Assembly: GCA_021521415.1 (NCBI GenBank)
Contig: JAIQDT010000169.1
Location: 415,001-479,000 of the forward strand
Length of the DNA: 64,000 bases
Direction: 5' to 3'
Source: Bidens hawaiensis
Taxonomy: Eukaryota; Streptophyta; Magnoliopsida; Asterales; Asteraceae
Under the pieces are notes generated by a model. That model had not been told where the DNA came from. It made no database searches and was given only the letters and a program-made list of their open reading frames with translations. Positions within the stretch are counted from its first letter, which is position 1; every line of letters starts with the position of its first letter. The translations under genes were made by a program, and so were the position numbers. Shown here one piece after another: positions 12,073-22,540 of the stretch.

Positions 12073-12554
12073 AGTATGGCGTAATGCTCTTAAGATATGA
12101 AGGTAAGTATGAATAAGATAATGGTATTAAAGTATGTATAATGAAAGTATGTAAGTATGAATGATGGTATGTTGAATGATTAACTATAACTCACTCAGCG
12201 TAGCTGACCTTTAGTTTGCACGCAAGTGAGTAGGATGAAGCAGCTCGCTTGAGGGGAACACGTGGCATTAAACAAGAGGCTGGCATCAGAAGACTCAAGA
12301 CGTTTATGTTTAATGTTTTGTATATTTTGAAAGACAAAATGTTGTTTTAAGACAAGTTATGGATTGTTATGAAATGTTTTATGAAAGTTTTTATATTCCG
12401 CGAATGTTTTTATTAACTCTGATAATTAGAACTATGTTGATGAGTAAATCCAACGTCCAAATGTGAGGCACCGGTAACGGGGTCTTACAATTACAAGACT
12501 TACCTTAGAACTTGCATTAGGCCTAAGTATAATCTTATAAAAGCTTGGACCCAT

Positions 12555-14064
12555 TTTACCTGTGAATGATTGTAACAGTCAACATTGTATTACATTTTAT
12601 CTTATAATTCAAACATATAAAAAAATAAACATAAATGCAATGTCAAAATAATACAAAGATTGTTTCATTCGGATTTCCTTTAATTTCAAAAGCCCTAATT
12701 TTATGAATCAAAATACACATACATTAGTTTTCAATCAATTTGTTATGCAATCTACATAAACATAACTATAACATATATTAAAACATTAAATTTCAAAGCT
12801 AATTTTACCCAAAACTTCCACTTACTTTAACCTAAATCAACAAAATACTTAGTATGTCAAAAGTAACTCACCAAATCTTGAAGATCTTAACAAGACGATA
12901 CATACATAATCATGATTCTTACAAATCACCTGTATATACTATGGATAAGGAAGATGAAGAAGTGTTATCTAAATATTTCGTTAAAGAAGGTTTATTAGGA
13001 TTCAGAATATTATTGATTATTATATTGTAATTTTTTTAATTTTTAAAATAATACACTTTAATTTTTCAATTTTTGAAACATTTTTTTTTATCATACCTAT
13101 AATTAGTAATTGACAAATAAATATGACGCTTTTTTTTCAAAATTCTTCCCACATTTTTATTTTTTCATAAATATTCTCGATTTTTTTTGACAATCTTATA
13201 TGCAAAATAATAATTATTCTTTTTAAACTTGATAGGAAATTAAAATTTAAGCACATAAATAAACATAAATTAGCCTACTAGCCCCTTAATATTTTAACTT
13301 TAATATTCTTCAAATCGTGACACACACTTATTATTAGCTAATTTCTTTTAATGATAATTTTCTTTGAAACTTTATTGTCACCCGATTTAAGGCTCAAAAG
13401 GATTATTGAATGCGACATATCTTGAAATACAAACATGATACCCTATATAACATGGTGTTTATAAATTAGTAAATGGAAACTATAACCTATATGTGTTAAC
13501 ACAATATATGTTCAGTTGAGTTTTATGGTTATATGTGATTTTTTTAATAAATTTTACACATTTTATTATTTTATTATTAATATGTTTGAAAAATAATATT
13601 TTGTCATCCCGTGTAAGCTAGTACATTATATGTCTAGTGCAAATTTCAGAAATTGGTCGAATAAATCAACTATTATAGCTTCAAAACATTATTAAACGAA
13701 AACCTAAATCAAGACATTCATAGATTAATTTAAGTTACGAAAAAAAAAAATTTGAAATGAAGACCAGATACGTGGAGCCTGTGATTCTTCTTATGAATAA
13801 TCCTCTTCTAAAATTTTAAACCATTCTGATTGATGAAGCATGGAAATTCATTCGATGGATCGAAAGGGAATATCAAAAGTTACGTCGCTTTGATGAGTTT
13901 CGCATCTAACTTAGATGCATAACATCTCATATTCACTTTCCCCTATTATTAAATAAGTAGCTTTACTTAAATAATCATAATAATTTTCATAGATATTTTT
14001 AAACAAAATAGTAATAGTAGTTTCTCCATAATAACCATCCAAAATCAATACCGGCAGATAAGTT
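12555..14064. other. AT-rich intergenic DNA, no gene recognised
   Basis: About 1.5 kb between the start of the B3 gene and the 3' end of the p32 gene, presumably holding the B3 promoter (minus strand) and the p32 3' flank. It contains many poly-A/T runs but no ORF, tRNA or element ends that I can support. Confidence 0.55.
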
Positions 14065-15903
14065 TTATGCCGCTAGATGCTTCTGAAGGTTCTTAACCCA
14101 GTGCGCATACTCTTTATCCTGTTTGTTCACCATGTACTTATGCAGAAAGGTTGTTGCACTTGCTGTTATCCCCCTCACCTCCAAATAATTATAGACTGCC
14201 TTTTGCATTTTACCATCCAACTCACTACACATAAATTTTAAAGTGTCAACTCGAAACCAGTTGTTTTTATTTTATAATATATAAAAGATTTATAAAATAT
14301 TTGTTAATAAATAATATCAGTTTAATTTTTCAGTACATATCATCATCATCATCATCATGACTCACTCAGTATATCCCATCAATAGCAAAGCTATGGTAGG
14401 GTCTGAGGAGGGTAAGATGTAGACAGCCTTACCTCTACCCTTTAGGATTAGAGATGCTGCTTCCGGTGAGACCCCCGGCTCGATAGTAGTTTTGCATCAA
14501 GCCTTGGATATAAGACACATAACACTCAACCATCGGGACACCGCCGATTGGTGCATGTTCCGTTGTCTTTCGGCTATCAGCGCCACCACATGATGCTTGA
14601 TCAACCTTCCATCACTTTTAACGCTATTTTCACTTGATTAGAAAAATAACGTCAAAATTAATGCAATTTCACTTTTGCCTACCAGAGGGTTCACACATAT
14701 ATACATTATATGCGCGCACCGCAAGCTGGGCGAAATTTTTCAATACATAAAACCTTTCTAAATTGTCACTAAACAAATATGTTAATAAAACAATATAACT
14801 TTTATAATAAACCACTTACCTAACTAAAAAAAGTTTTCATATCAACCCAACCCCTCTAAAAAGAAACATGATTTGTTAGGTAGGTCGGTTTGAGTCGGTT
14901 TTGAACTTAAACCAATAGCAAAACCTTTTTGAAATATAAAAGGTTTCAGTTTTTAGAATTTCGGCTTCAAATTATTTTTGGTTTAATTATTTGTGTTCGA
15001 AAACAAAGTCCCAAATAAAGAATTTTTTTATATATTACTCCCTATATACTCAAAATGTAATGTGAAAGCCACAAATTTGGTTCCGTTCGGTTTAGTTAAT
15101 CGCAAAAAAAAACATTTAAAAAAAACTCACTCAAATGCAGGTCCATACGGTTCTTGACCTTCGATCAACTCCGGATCTTTGACCTTCAAACAATCGATGA
15201 CGATCCTACTACCATAAACAGTAATACCAAATTCAAAACCAGGGGCACCCGGCTTAGACACTTTTGACAACCACGGGGAGAGCTGACTGACTGTTGATAA
15301 TAAGGTCGGATGGTTCAACTTCAACATGGATGATTTCACCTTCGAGTTCTCGGGTCAACAAGACCGTTTGTTGACCAAGATTATCCTTGATTTGAAATGC
15401 AAACCCCTCAGGAACACCTTTATCCTACAATAAACATATCATAGTTGACTTAATTCATCAAATAATACTTAGAAGATAAGATATTATTATTTAAATTTTG
15501 AATGAAAACAATGGATTACTAGTTTATTAAAATAATCCAAATACATAGATTCGTTTTTCTTAAATAACTTATATTAAAAAACAATTATATATTTCAAAGT
15601 TAGTAATAGTCTTTTGTTGTTTGAAACATGCACAAAGATTACAAAAAAGAAAAAGAAAAAGAAAAAAACCGCTTTGAGGTTTCGTTCACAGCAACCGATC
15701 TCAGAATCGATAAGTTGGAGGAGGTAGCTGTCGGGAGCGAATCGCTTGACTACCGAAGTAGAAGAAGAATAGCGAGATCCTGAAAACGAGTCGGTCGTAC
15801 GAGTGGCGATAAGCAAATTGCCGCGATGGACGCCTCTCTGACCGGCCAATAATCGGGCAGCGAGAGGTGTAAGAGATCGGTGAATTACGGTACTGAAAGC
15901 CAT
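14065..15903 (-). pseudogene. Mitochondrial p32/MAM33-family protein gene, three exons, one frameshift
   Basis: Exon 1 (15903-15670, 78 codons) encodes an Arg/Ser-rich mitochondrial presequence and LLQLIDSEI. Exon 2 (15424-15131) encodes GVPEGFAFQIKDN...GQQTVLLTRELEGE and FEFGITVYGSRI. Exon 3 (14224-14065) encodes the conserved C-terminus ASATTFLHKYMVNKQDKEY, ending NLQKHLAA and TAA. Introns have GT donors at 15669 and 15130 and AG acceptors at 15426-15425 and 14226-14225. p32 proteins are acidic trimeric matrix proteins linked to mitochondrial translation and assembly. The full product would be about 228 residues, a normal plant length. Exon 2 carries one extra base in a T4 run (15262-15265). 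Its length of 294 breaks the phase that both neighbours require, which 293 would restore. It is therefore a fresh pseudogene or a sequencing error in a live gene. Confidence 0.88.
14338..14595 (-). mobile_element. tRNA-derived SINE in intron 2 of the p32 gene
   Basis: On the minus strand the order is a B-box-like segment (ATCGAGCCGGGGGTCTC, about 14484-14468), a GAAGCAGC...GGTAAGGCTGTCTACATC body, CAGACCCTACC, GGGATATACTGAGT, and an (ATG)n tail (14358-14338). This is the layout of Au-type and related plant SINEs. The 5' end is approximate and I found no clear target-site duplication. Confidence 0.72.
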
Positions 15904-15943
15904 AGATTTGGTGAACTAGCTAGAGTTTTTGAATTTTTGAACG

Positions 15944-15985
15944 TAGGGTTTAAGGAGGTTTAGGGTTTAAGAAGAGGTTAATATA
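15944..15985 (-). promoter_or_regulatory. p32 gene promoter elements: TATA-like box and two telo-boxes
   Basis: Upstream of the ATG at 15903 the minus strand shows TATATTA (15985-15979) and two AAACCCTA telo-boxes (15968-15961 and 15951-15944). Telo-boxes are common just upstream of plant genes for translation and organelle biogenesis, which fits a p32 gene. Position and spacing are consistent; function is inferred. Confidence 0.55.
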
Positions 15986-16324
15986 GTGTGGCACTATGAT
16001 GGTTAATTTCTTTAGACTATATATGGTTACAACTTACAAAAGTCATAATTTACGATTTTGGGCCATGTTATAAAAATGAAAATGGCCGCATTATTATTAT
16101 TATTATTATTATTTTATCATAATTATAATAATATACTTTATCAAAGGAAATTTTGTATTGATAATATGTAATTAAATGTTTCAGTTATTACATACCAAAT
16201 TTTAGCATACTACACATATGGGGAATATACTGTTTCAAAAGGAAATATTTTAGTGGATTGCTAAACAAGTTATACTATGCGAAAAAAATGGTAAGTCGAT
16301 TCCTTTAAAGTTATGTAATCCTTA
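15986..16324. other. Upstream flank of the p32 gene
   Basis: AT-rich, with a short ATT trinucleotide run near 16091-16113. No further feature recognised. Confidence 0.5.
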
Positions 16325-17106
16325 GGTAGCGTTTGGTATGCAGGAATGGAGGACGGAATGGAATGACCCATTGTGAGGGAATGGAAAATAGTGTGTTTGG
16401 TTGACAAAAGGAATTGAATGACCCATTACCTAGTCCATTTCATTCCCTCTAAAATACCCCAATTTCATTCCATTTATACCCCATGTTTTTTTTCATTCCA
16501 TTCCCTAATTCACCCTACATAACCTCCACCACCCTCCCAATAACACCACCACCCAACATCAACACCCACCACTGCCACCAACCACCACCGCCATTGCCAC
16601 CAGCCACCACCATCGCCGTCCACCGCCGCCACCAACCATCGCCATCGGTGGCAGCCACTCAGCACCGCCCGCCGCATATATCAACCATCACCCCACCATC
16701 ACACATGCCGCCCACCGTCACCGCTGCCCACCACCGCCGCCACTGTCACCCATAAACCATCGTCATCAGTGCCAGCCACCCACCACCTCCAGCCACCCGT
16801 CACATCCATCAATCATCATCCCACCATCACACACACCGCCCACCGTCATCGCTGCCCACCACCACCTCCACCGTTACCGCCACCGCTCCCACCACCACCA
16901 CCACCACCACTCACTACCATTTTAATTTTATTATTATTATTTTTTCCTTACCTACCAACAATACAAAGTAATGATTCATTTCATTCCCATGTGGTAACCA
17001 AACGTTTCATTGGAATGGTAATAACCCATTCCATTACTTTGTTCATTCCATTACCACGTCCATTCCATTCCGTTGTCCATTCCATTGCCTCATACCAAAC
17101 AGACCC
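16325..17106. mobile_element. Tourist-like (PIF/Harbinger) MITE with expanded interior
   Basis: The terminal inverted repeats are GGTAGCGTTTGGTATG at the left and, reverse-complemented, GGGTCTGTTTGGTATG at the right, extended by inverted GGAATGGA words. It is flanked by TTA on both sides (16322-16324 and 17107-17109). TTA targets and GGGNCTGTTTGG termini are the Tourist/Harbinger signature. No transposase is present. At 782 bp it is long for a MITE because of a C-rich interior. Confidence 0.82.
16520..16915. repeat. CCA/CAC-rich minisatellite inside the MITE
   Basis: About 400 bp of almost A/C-only plus strand (ACCACC, CCGCCA, CATCACC words), with a roughly 100-bp partial duplication (ACCATCACCCCACCATCACA-type text near 16685 and again near 16820). 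It makes Pro/His-rich open frames by composition only. Confidence 0.85.
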
Positions 17107-17149
17107 TTAATATAATTTAAAAAAATTTGTGTTACTTAGGCATTTAATT

Positions 17150-18587
17150 AGGTTACTTTTGTGTTATTTGGCACCTCAAGATTTGAAATATTATATATCT
17201 CATCCCTCATTGTTCCAATAAATAATCAAAGAGAAAGCCAATAATTATAAATAGGTGGTGCATGAGTTATTGGTTTACGGGACCCAGTTTAAAAAATATA
17301 TATTCAAGTTGGTTTTTCCGGTTCTTTATGCCAGTTCAAAGCAATTTTTTATTATTTGCGAAAGGCCAACTTTTTTTTTTCCGGTTTATTTGCATTTCGC
17401 CGTTCTCGGTTGGACCGACCGCTCCAATACAGTTTCTAAAACATAGCTTTTATCTCAAATGGGTCAACTAGGTTTATTTTTTTTATTTTTTTAAAAAAAT
17501 CAAAATTGATACGCTATTTATTTACAAATCAAATACTAGTAAAAAATGATTGCAAGTAGAACCGACTCGCCCATATGTAAACTTATTAAAAAATGATGTG
17601 CTTTAACCTAAATATAACTTACTAAAGTTGATTATATAAAATTGTTCTCAAATAATTTTTTTCTCGTTGATTAAATCACTCTAAAGATTGTCAATATATA
17701 ATAGCACGCTTTGGAACCAAGTTGCTCTCCAATATTTAATTTTTAATATACTTTCAGTAAATGTTTATCTAATTTTATTTATCAAAAAGTATAAGCATCT
17801 AATAAAAAAAATTCTGATAATTTGATTTAACATACTCAAGTCAATCCATTCAAAAGTAAACAGTGAAATTGGCGCAATATAAAATGAACCATTTTGATTT
17901 GCCAAATGACTATAACAATTATATGTTTAGTACAGTTTTTTGTTTTTATTAATCAACTCTAAATTTTAAGCTAATTTGACGTGTATTTGCACCTCCTTAC
18001 TTTCATATTCCTTTTCTAAGGTATAAAACAAAACCATATCTCATCTCATAGTACCTTAGCAAAAAATCAAAGAGGAAACCAACATTTATAAAATAAGTGC
18101 ATTAGACTTTTCATTATTAGGTAGTGTATGAATTATTCAATATGGTTTATGTGGTTCTTTTTTCCGATTCAAGCAGGTTTTCTTGGTCTATGAAAAACAA
18201 GTCGTTTTTTTATTTGGTTTATTTTCCTATAACTGAACAGGTGACTTTGGCAGTTCCCGTTGGGACCGGCCAATCTGATAATTTATTGATAATTGAAATA
18301 AATAGAAAAAAAGTGATTACAACTTAGCTTGACCCGCCCATTTTACAACTTATTAAAAACGATGTGATTTAATTTAGATATAGCATTATAAAGTTGATTA
18401 CATAAAACGCTCTTAAATAATATTTTCTTATTGATAAACAACTTTGGAGATTGTGAATCCTTTTTACATACTTTGTCCCCCAATTTGTTCTCCAAAATGT
18501 AATTTTAAATCTACACTTTACAAAGGATTTGTATAAACTTTTATTTCAAAAATTTCAAAAGGCATAAGTATCTAATAGAATTGTCCA
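17150..18587. repeat. Diverged tandem duplication of a non-coding segment of about 0.8 kb
   Basis: Landmarks of the first copy recur in order about 770-840 bp later: TCAAAGAGAAAGCCAA (17227) and TCAAAGAGGAAACCAA (18068); CTTATTAAAAAATGATGTG (17580) and its variant near 18349; AGTATAAGCATCTAATA (17789) and GGCATAAGTATCTAATA (18560). Divergence is considerable. No protein or element identity was recognised; the open frames at 17255-17471 and 18124-18327 lie in matching places but share no convincing protein. Confidence 0.72.
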
Positions 18588-18687
18588 AATCACACTCTAT
18601 TATTTTTATTTAACTTAACTAAATAATAATACACCATTAAGTAAACAAAATTCTTTTATTTCTTATTATTAAAAGTAGGATGTTACA
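18580..18687 (-). mobile_element. Truncated 3' LTR of the Tekay-like element
   Basis: These roughly 100 bp match 20973-21080 closely, ending TGTTACA (the reverse of TGTAACA). Homology stops near 18580, where the tandem-duplicated segment begins. Confidence 0.8.
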
Positions 18688-18719
18688 AGTTGTTAAAAGA
18701 GGTTTCGTTCCCGAAGCCT

Positions 18720-20440
18720 AACTATTATTTAAACAAATCTAGGTAAAACTTGCGCATCTCTTCTTCAACTTTCCAAGTAGCATCCAATCCCTACGATGCT
18801 TCTATATCACTTTCACCAAGGGGATAACTTTACGACGAAGTTATTTCTCCTTGTGGTCGACTATCTCTATAGGCTGCTTGATATAGTTTAACTATTCATC
18901 AACCTCAATGTCTACTAATGACACATGAGACATGTCATCAGCTAGACATTTTCTCAAGTGAGAAACATGAAAAGTAGACTAAATCATTTAACTTTTTAGG
19001 AAAATCCAATTTGTAAGCAACTTCGCCCACACGATCTATGATTCTAAACGGTCCAATGTACCTTGGGCTCGATTTTCCTCTCTTTCTGTAACGAATAATT
19101 CCATTCCAAGGCGAGACCTTAAGCATCACATTATCACCAACGTTAAACTCGATTGGTCGCCGCCGCTTATCAGCATATGACTTCTGACGATGTTGAGCAG
19201 CTTTCATTCTTGCTTTGATTTGATCAAACCTTGAAGAGGTTTCTTGCACAACTTCCAAACTTTCAATCTCAATCTGACAAATTCCTCCCAACAAACATGA
19301 GTCCTACAATATCTACCGTATAGCATCTCAAACGGCGGCATACCAATACTCGAATGGTAGCTGTTGTTATAAGAGAATTCTGCCATATGCAAATGATCAT
19401 CCCAACTTCCTCTAAAGTCTAAAACACAATAATGTAACATATCCTCAAGGGTTTGGATAGTCCTTTCAGACCGCCATATATTTGAGAATGATACGCCGTA
19501 CTGATGTTCAGTCTTGTTCCCATAGCTTCATGGAACGTTTTCTAGAATCTCGAAGTAAAGCAAGTATCTCTATCAGACACGATCGATAACGACATTCCAT
19601 GTTTAACCACAACCTCTTTTATGAACACATTTGCTAACGTTTCTGATGAGATGGCCTCTCGTATAGGCAGAAAGTGAGCACTTTTCGTTAAATGGTCCAC
19701 TATCACCCAAATGGTATCATGATGCTTAACTGTATGCGGTAACTAAGTTATGAAATCCATGGTGATGTGTTCCCATTTCTATTCTAGTATCTCTAAAGGA
19801 TGCATCTTCCCATAAGGTTTCTGGTGCTCTGCTTTGACTTGCAAGCAAGTTAAGCACCAACTGACATAATCTACTACATCATTCTTCATACCCGACGACC
19901 AGTAGTCTCTCTTAAGATCCTGATACATCTTGGTGGATCCTGGATGAATCGAGTATCTTGACTTATGAGTTTCATCTAGAATTTAACCTCTAATATCTCC
20001 ATGGTATGAAATCCACATACGATCAAACTTAGTCTTCACACCATGAGTGTTGTCCATCAACTCATCTTGTTGTCCGAATATTCTTTCCTTCTTCATTGGC
20101 CCTTCATTTATAAGCACCTCAGACTGTACCTTGATGATCTCTCCGAAGAGATCTGAGTTAATGATCAACTTATAAGACTTCACTGTTGCAATGACTTCTT
20201 CATTCTTACGGCTTAGTGCGTTAACAACTACATTAGCCTTACCAGGATAGTATTTGATATCATAGTCATAGTCCTTTATTGGTTTCTAACCATCTCCTAT
20301 GTGTCATGTTCAACTCTTTCTGCTCGAAGAAGTACTTTAAACTCTTATGATATGCATAAATAGTACACTTAATAACATACAAATAATGTCTCCATATCTT
20401 GAGAGCATGCACCACTACTGCTAGCTCTAACTCGATTTAA
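18720..20440 (-). pseudogene. Tekay-like pol remnant (RNase H, integrase, C-terminal tail)
   Basis: Minus-strand reading gives an RNase H end (KSLKYFFEQKELN near 20330, with an ALSRK-type motif near 20210), integrase zinc-finger and core pieces (HITMDFIT near 19770, IVSDRD near 19585, a motif resembling AEFSYNNSYHSSI near 19370), then the C-terminal tail (VGDNVMLKVSPWNGI near 19120, KLNDLVYFSCFSLEK near 18965, WKVEEEMRKFY near 18770). Several stops and shifts interrupt it. The longest open pieces are 19294-18938 and 19440-19204. It was a chromovirus-type polyprotein; it is not functional. Confidence 0.86.
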
Positions 20441-21080
20441 ACATGGTTTTTTGTGTATTTCCATTCTAATTACCTCCTTACATCCCGTTCTGGCCGTTTT
20501 TACTGATAAAACGAGTTTCGAGCCATAACAACTTCATTTTTCTTATTCTAACACGGTCCAAACGTCACTTGTTTGTCCCGTTTCATTTCAAACATCTTGT
20601 TTATGTTCAATTTTACATTTTTCTTATATAATAAGGCCCAATTGCCTTAGTATCAGATCTTAGGGCAAACCAAACTTAAAAAACTTAACCTTTAACCTAA
20701 AACGTACCTTTTTGGATCACTTCTTGCTTCGGGTCTGATTCAACACGTGAATCTAGACGTGTTACTTGATTGTATGACAAATATCTAACACAAACTCTTC
20801 TAGGTTCGGATTCAGATCTGATCTGTAATGGAAGAGGAGTGTTTGTGTATGTTTTTTAGTGTTTTATGGAGACTGGAGGTAGGAATGAGGGTTTTAGGGA
20901 GGTTTAAGGGTGTTTATATACCTTTAAGCCTATGGATATAAGGCCCATCACCATCCCTTATCCCATCTTTTATTGTCCAAGCTCACACTCTATTATTTTT
21001 ATTTAACTTGACTAAATAATAACACACCATTAAGTAACAAAAATTCTTTTATATATTATTATCAAAAGTAGGATGTTACA
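20441..21080 (-). mobile_element. 5' LTR of the Tekay-like element
   Basis: It starts TGTAACATCC at 21080 on the minus strand, with TATATAAAC at 20921-20913 (159 bp in) behind GGGCCTTATATCC. This is the same layout as the solo LTR at 8803. The inner border is approximate because the interior is deleted up to RNase H. Confidence 0.65.
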
Positions 21081-21498
21081 GTACCCGTATATGGTAGGGT
21101 TTTTTAAGTTTTTATTTTATTATATTATATGGCTTTGATCCTAGTCGAGGGCTTAGCCCAAACCTTAATCAAATTAAATGCAAACATGGCTTCTAACAAG
21201 CCAAGGTTATAGACAAAATAATGTTTCTTTATAACTAAGAAACATAAAAGTTTTATATATATATAGGGTATAGTTAAAATAATGTTTCTTTATGATTAAG
21301 AAATACAATATTGTACATACAAAGGATTATAGTCAGAATAGTGTTTTTTTTTTCATGATTAAGAAACATAAAGTTGTATATATAAAGTTTATGGTTAAAT
21401 TGATATTTCTTCTTGAAGAAAAAGATAAACAAATGACATTTCTTTATGAAGAAGAAACGTAACATATAAGTGATAAATAAACAAAGGGACTAAAGGTC
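21081..21498. other. Flank of the nest with imperfect hairpin repeats
   Basis: The segment between the truncated Tekay-like element and the solo LTR starting at 21499. From about 21205 to 21475 it carries four or five imperfect units in which ATGTTTCTT and AAGAAACAT face each other (21220, 21283, 21345, 21400, 21440), each able to fold as a small hairpin. No gene. Confidence 0.6.
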
Positions 21499-21776
21499 TG
21501 ACATATATAAATTATACATCTTTTTAACACTAAAATATACTAAACATGCATAATATTAGTAATAATATTAGAATAAATAACCACTAATGTTTATAATTTA
21601 TGTTTCTAGGTAATTGTAGCCTTAAAAATAAAACGAGTTGATATACAAAGAAAAACAGAGAAAAATGTGTAAAACCAAATCAACACACCCCATGTTGAAG
21701 CAATGCATGACCCATGTTGCCAGCATACGAGGAAAAGAAAAAAAATTATAAGTCCCAACATGGCCCATGTCGGCAC

Positions 21777-22523
21777 TCTTTTGGATAAAAATCAGCTAAG
21801 GATCAATTATCCAAATCTGTAAAGTGAGGTATAGTGCTATGTTGATAATAACGAATATGTAATCGAAATCTTGATGTACACAATGATTTGATCACGAGGG
21901 AAAAAACCCTTGAATACGATAATCTTACTTCGGTCAAAACTTAACAAGGTAATCTTTGGTCGAATCACTTCGGTCAAGGATTAACGAGGTAACCTTTGGT
22001 CGGATAGTACGTGATTATAGTAATCTCCGGCACAAAAAAACCCCGGACGGTGAAAACTATCACCGTCAAGTTTATTAATCGAATAAAGGGTGTTACAATT
22101 GGTGGAGATTATGATCAGTGATATAATATTATCTAAGTGTGTGTGTAGCCTTGCTTGTCCTTGGATGATTATGAACGTGTACTATATATAGGTAGTGTGC
22201 CCTAACTGATCATAACTCAATTTAAATAGAAAAGAATAACAAATATCCTAATTTTAGACTAGAATCAAGCCTTTCCATAATTATAGCTCTTTCCTTCATT
22301 ATCCACGCGGTATATTAATTTGATTGCGAGATTATAGCTTTGACTTGGTCATTAGCCGTTATACCTGCCATAAATATTAAGATAACAAAGGAAAATCGTT
22401 AATAAACAATAAGTACTGAGGATCATTGATCCTGACAGGATCTGCAACATATTCTAAGGATAATTGATCCATGTTGTATGCCAGGATAACATATCCACAG
22501 TGTCAAATTTCCGTGCACTAATA
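21777..22523 (-). mobile_element. Tat 3' LTR
   Basis: 747 bp, matching 29360-30109 with scattered differences and one short deletion. A TATA box CTATATATA lies at 22182-22190 (minus strand). Two tandem 42-bp units with CTTCGGTCAA...GGTAA(C/T)CTTTGGTCG lie at 21925-22010. AGGATCATTGATCCTGACAG-type palindromes lie near 22430-22475. Confidence 0.92.
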
Positions 22524-22540
22524 GTTTCCCCCAAAATGGC
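22524..22540 (-). promoter_or_regulatory. Polypurine tract of the Tat element
   Basis: The minus-strand reading CATTTTGGGGGAAAC adjoins the 3' LTR. Confidence 0.75.

Larger units (their letters stand above)
8803..12489 (+). mobile_element. Tekay-like Ty3/gypsy solo LTR (interrupted)
   Basis: TGTAACAT at 8803 and CTTACA at 12489 are flanked by the 5-bp duplication ATTAC (8798-8802 and 12490-12494), with no internal coding region, PBS or polypurine tract. It is therefore a solo LTR left by LTR-LTR recombination. Without the inner insertion (9944-11698) it is about 1.93 kb. It shares the TGTAACATC start and a TATA box about 160 bp in with the LTR at 20441-21080, and the GTGAGTT...GCCCC / tandem array / ACTCAC...GTAG(C/T)TGACC architecture with the LTR at 37696-40882. 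It lies in intron 1 of the B3 gene, antisense to it. Confidence 0.85.
7560..12554 (-). pseudogene. REM-like protein with three B3 DNA-binding domains, decayed
   Basis: Minus-strand pieces read as three successive B3 domains, the arrangement of plant REM transcription-factor genes. Exon 1 (12554-12504, ATG at 12554) encodes MGPSFYKIILRPNASSK and ends at a GTAAGT donor. Exon 2 starts near 8733 with KLPLTYAELFSKY and runs to FDDFVVFRYQGNSCF, completing domain 1 (to about 8480). Domain 2 is at about 8400-8060 (VVPTLFIQRFQDI, then RGQYLVFDYDGKDDFKLTV after a frameshift near 8215). Domain 3 is at about 7710-7560 behind a T-rich acceptor (RLPSRFARKVKLNRTRKV). Single-base frameshifts and stops in domains 2 and 3 indicate loss of function. 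Intron 1 carries the solo LTR at 8803-12489. Exon borders are inferred; family assignment is from B3 consensus features. Confidence 0.68.
18580..21080 (-). mobile_element. Truncated Tekay-like Ty3/gypsy element
   Basis: On the minus strand a 5' LTR begins TGTAACATCC at 21080. The interior is cut down to RNase H-integrase (20440-18720). The polypurine-like TTCGGGAACGAAACCTC precedes a 3' LTR that starts at 18687 with the same TGTAACATCC and is cut after about 100 bp near 18580. The two LTR starts are nearly identical over 100 bp. The 5' leader, gag, protease and RT are gone, so this is a dead internally deleted and truncated copy. Confidence 0.8.

Noticed and set aside
16483..17110. Pro/His-rich open frames on the plus strand
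   Set aside because: They arise from the CCA/CAC composition of the MITE interior; no conserved domain, and the frame continues only because the repeat lacks stops.
17255..18327. Short ORFs in both copies of the tandem duplication as a duplicated small gene
   Set aside because: They occupy equivalent positions but their translations do not align convincingly and both contain low-complexity Phe/Tyr text.
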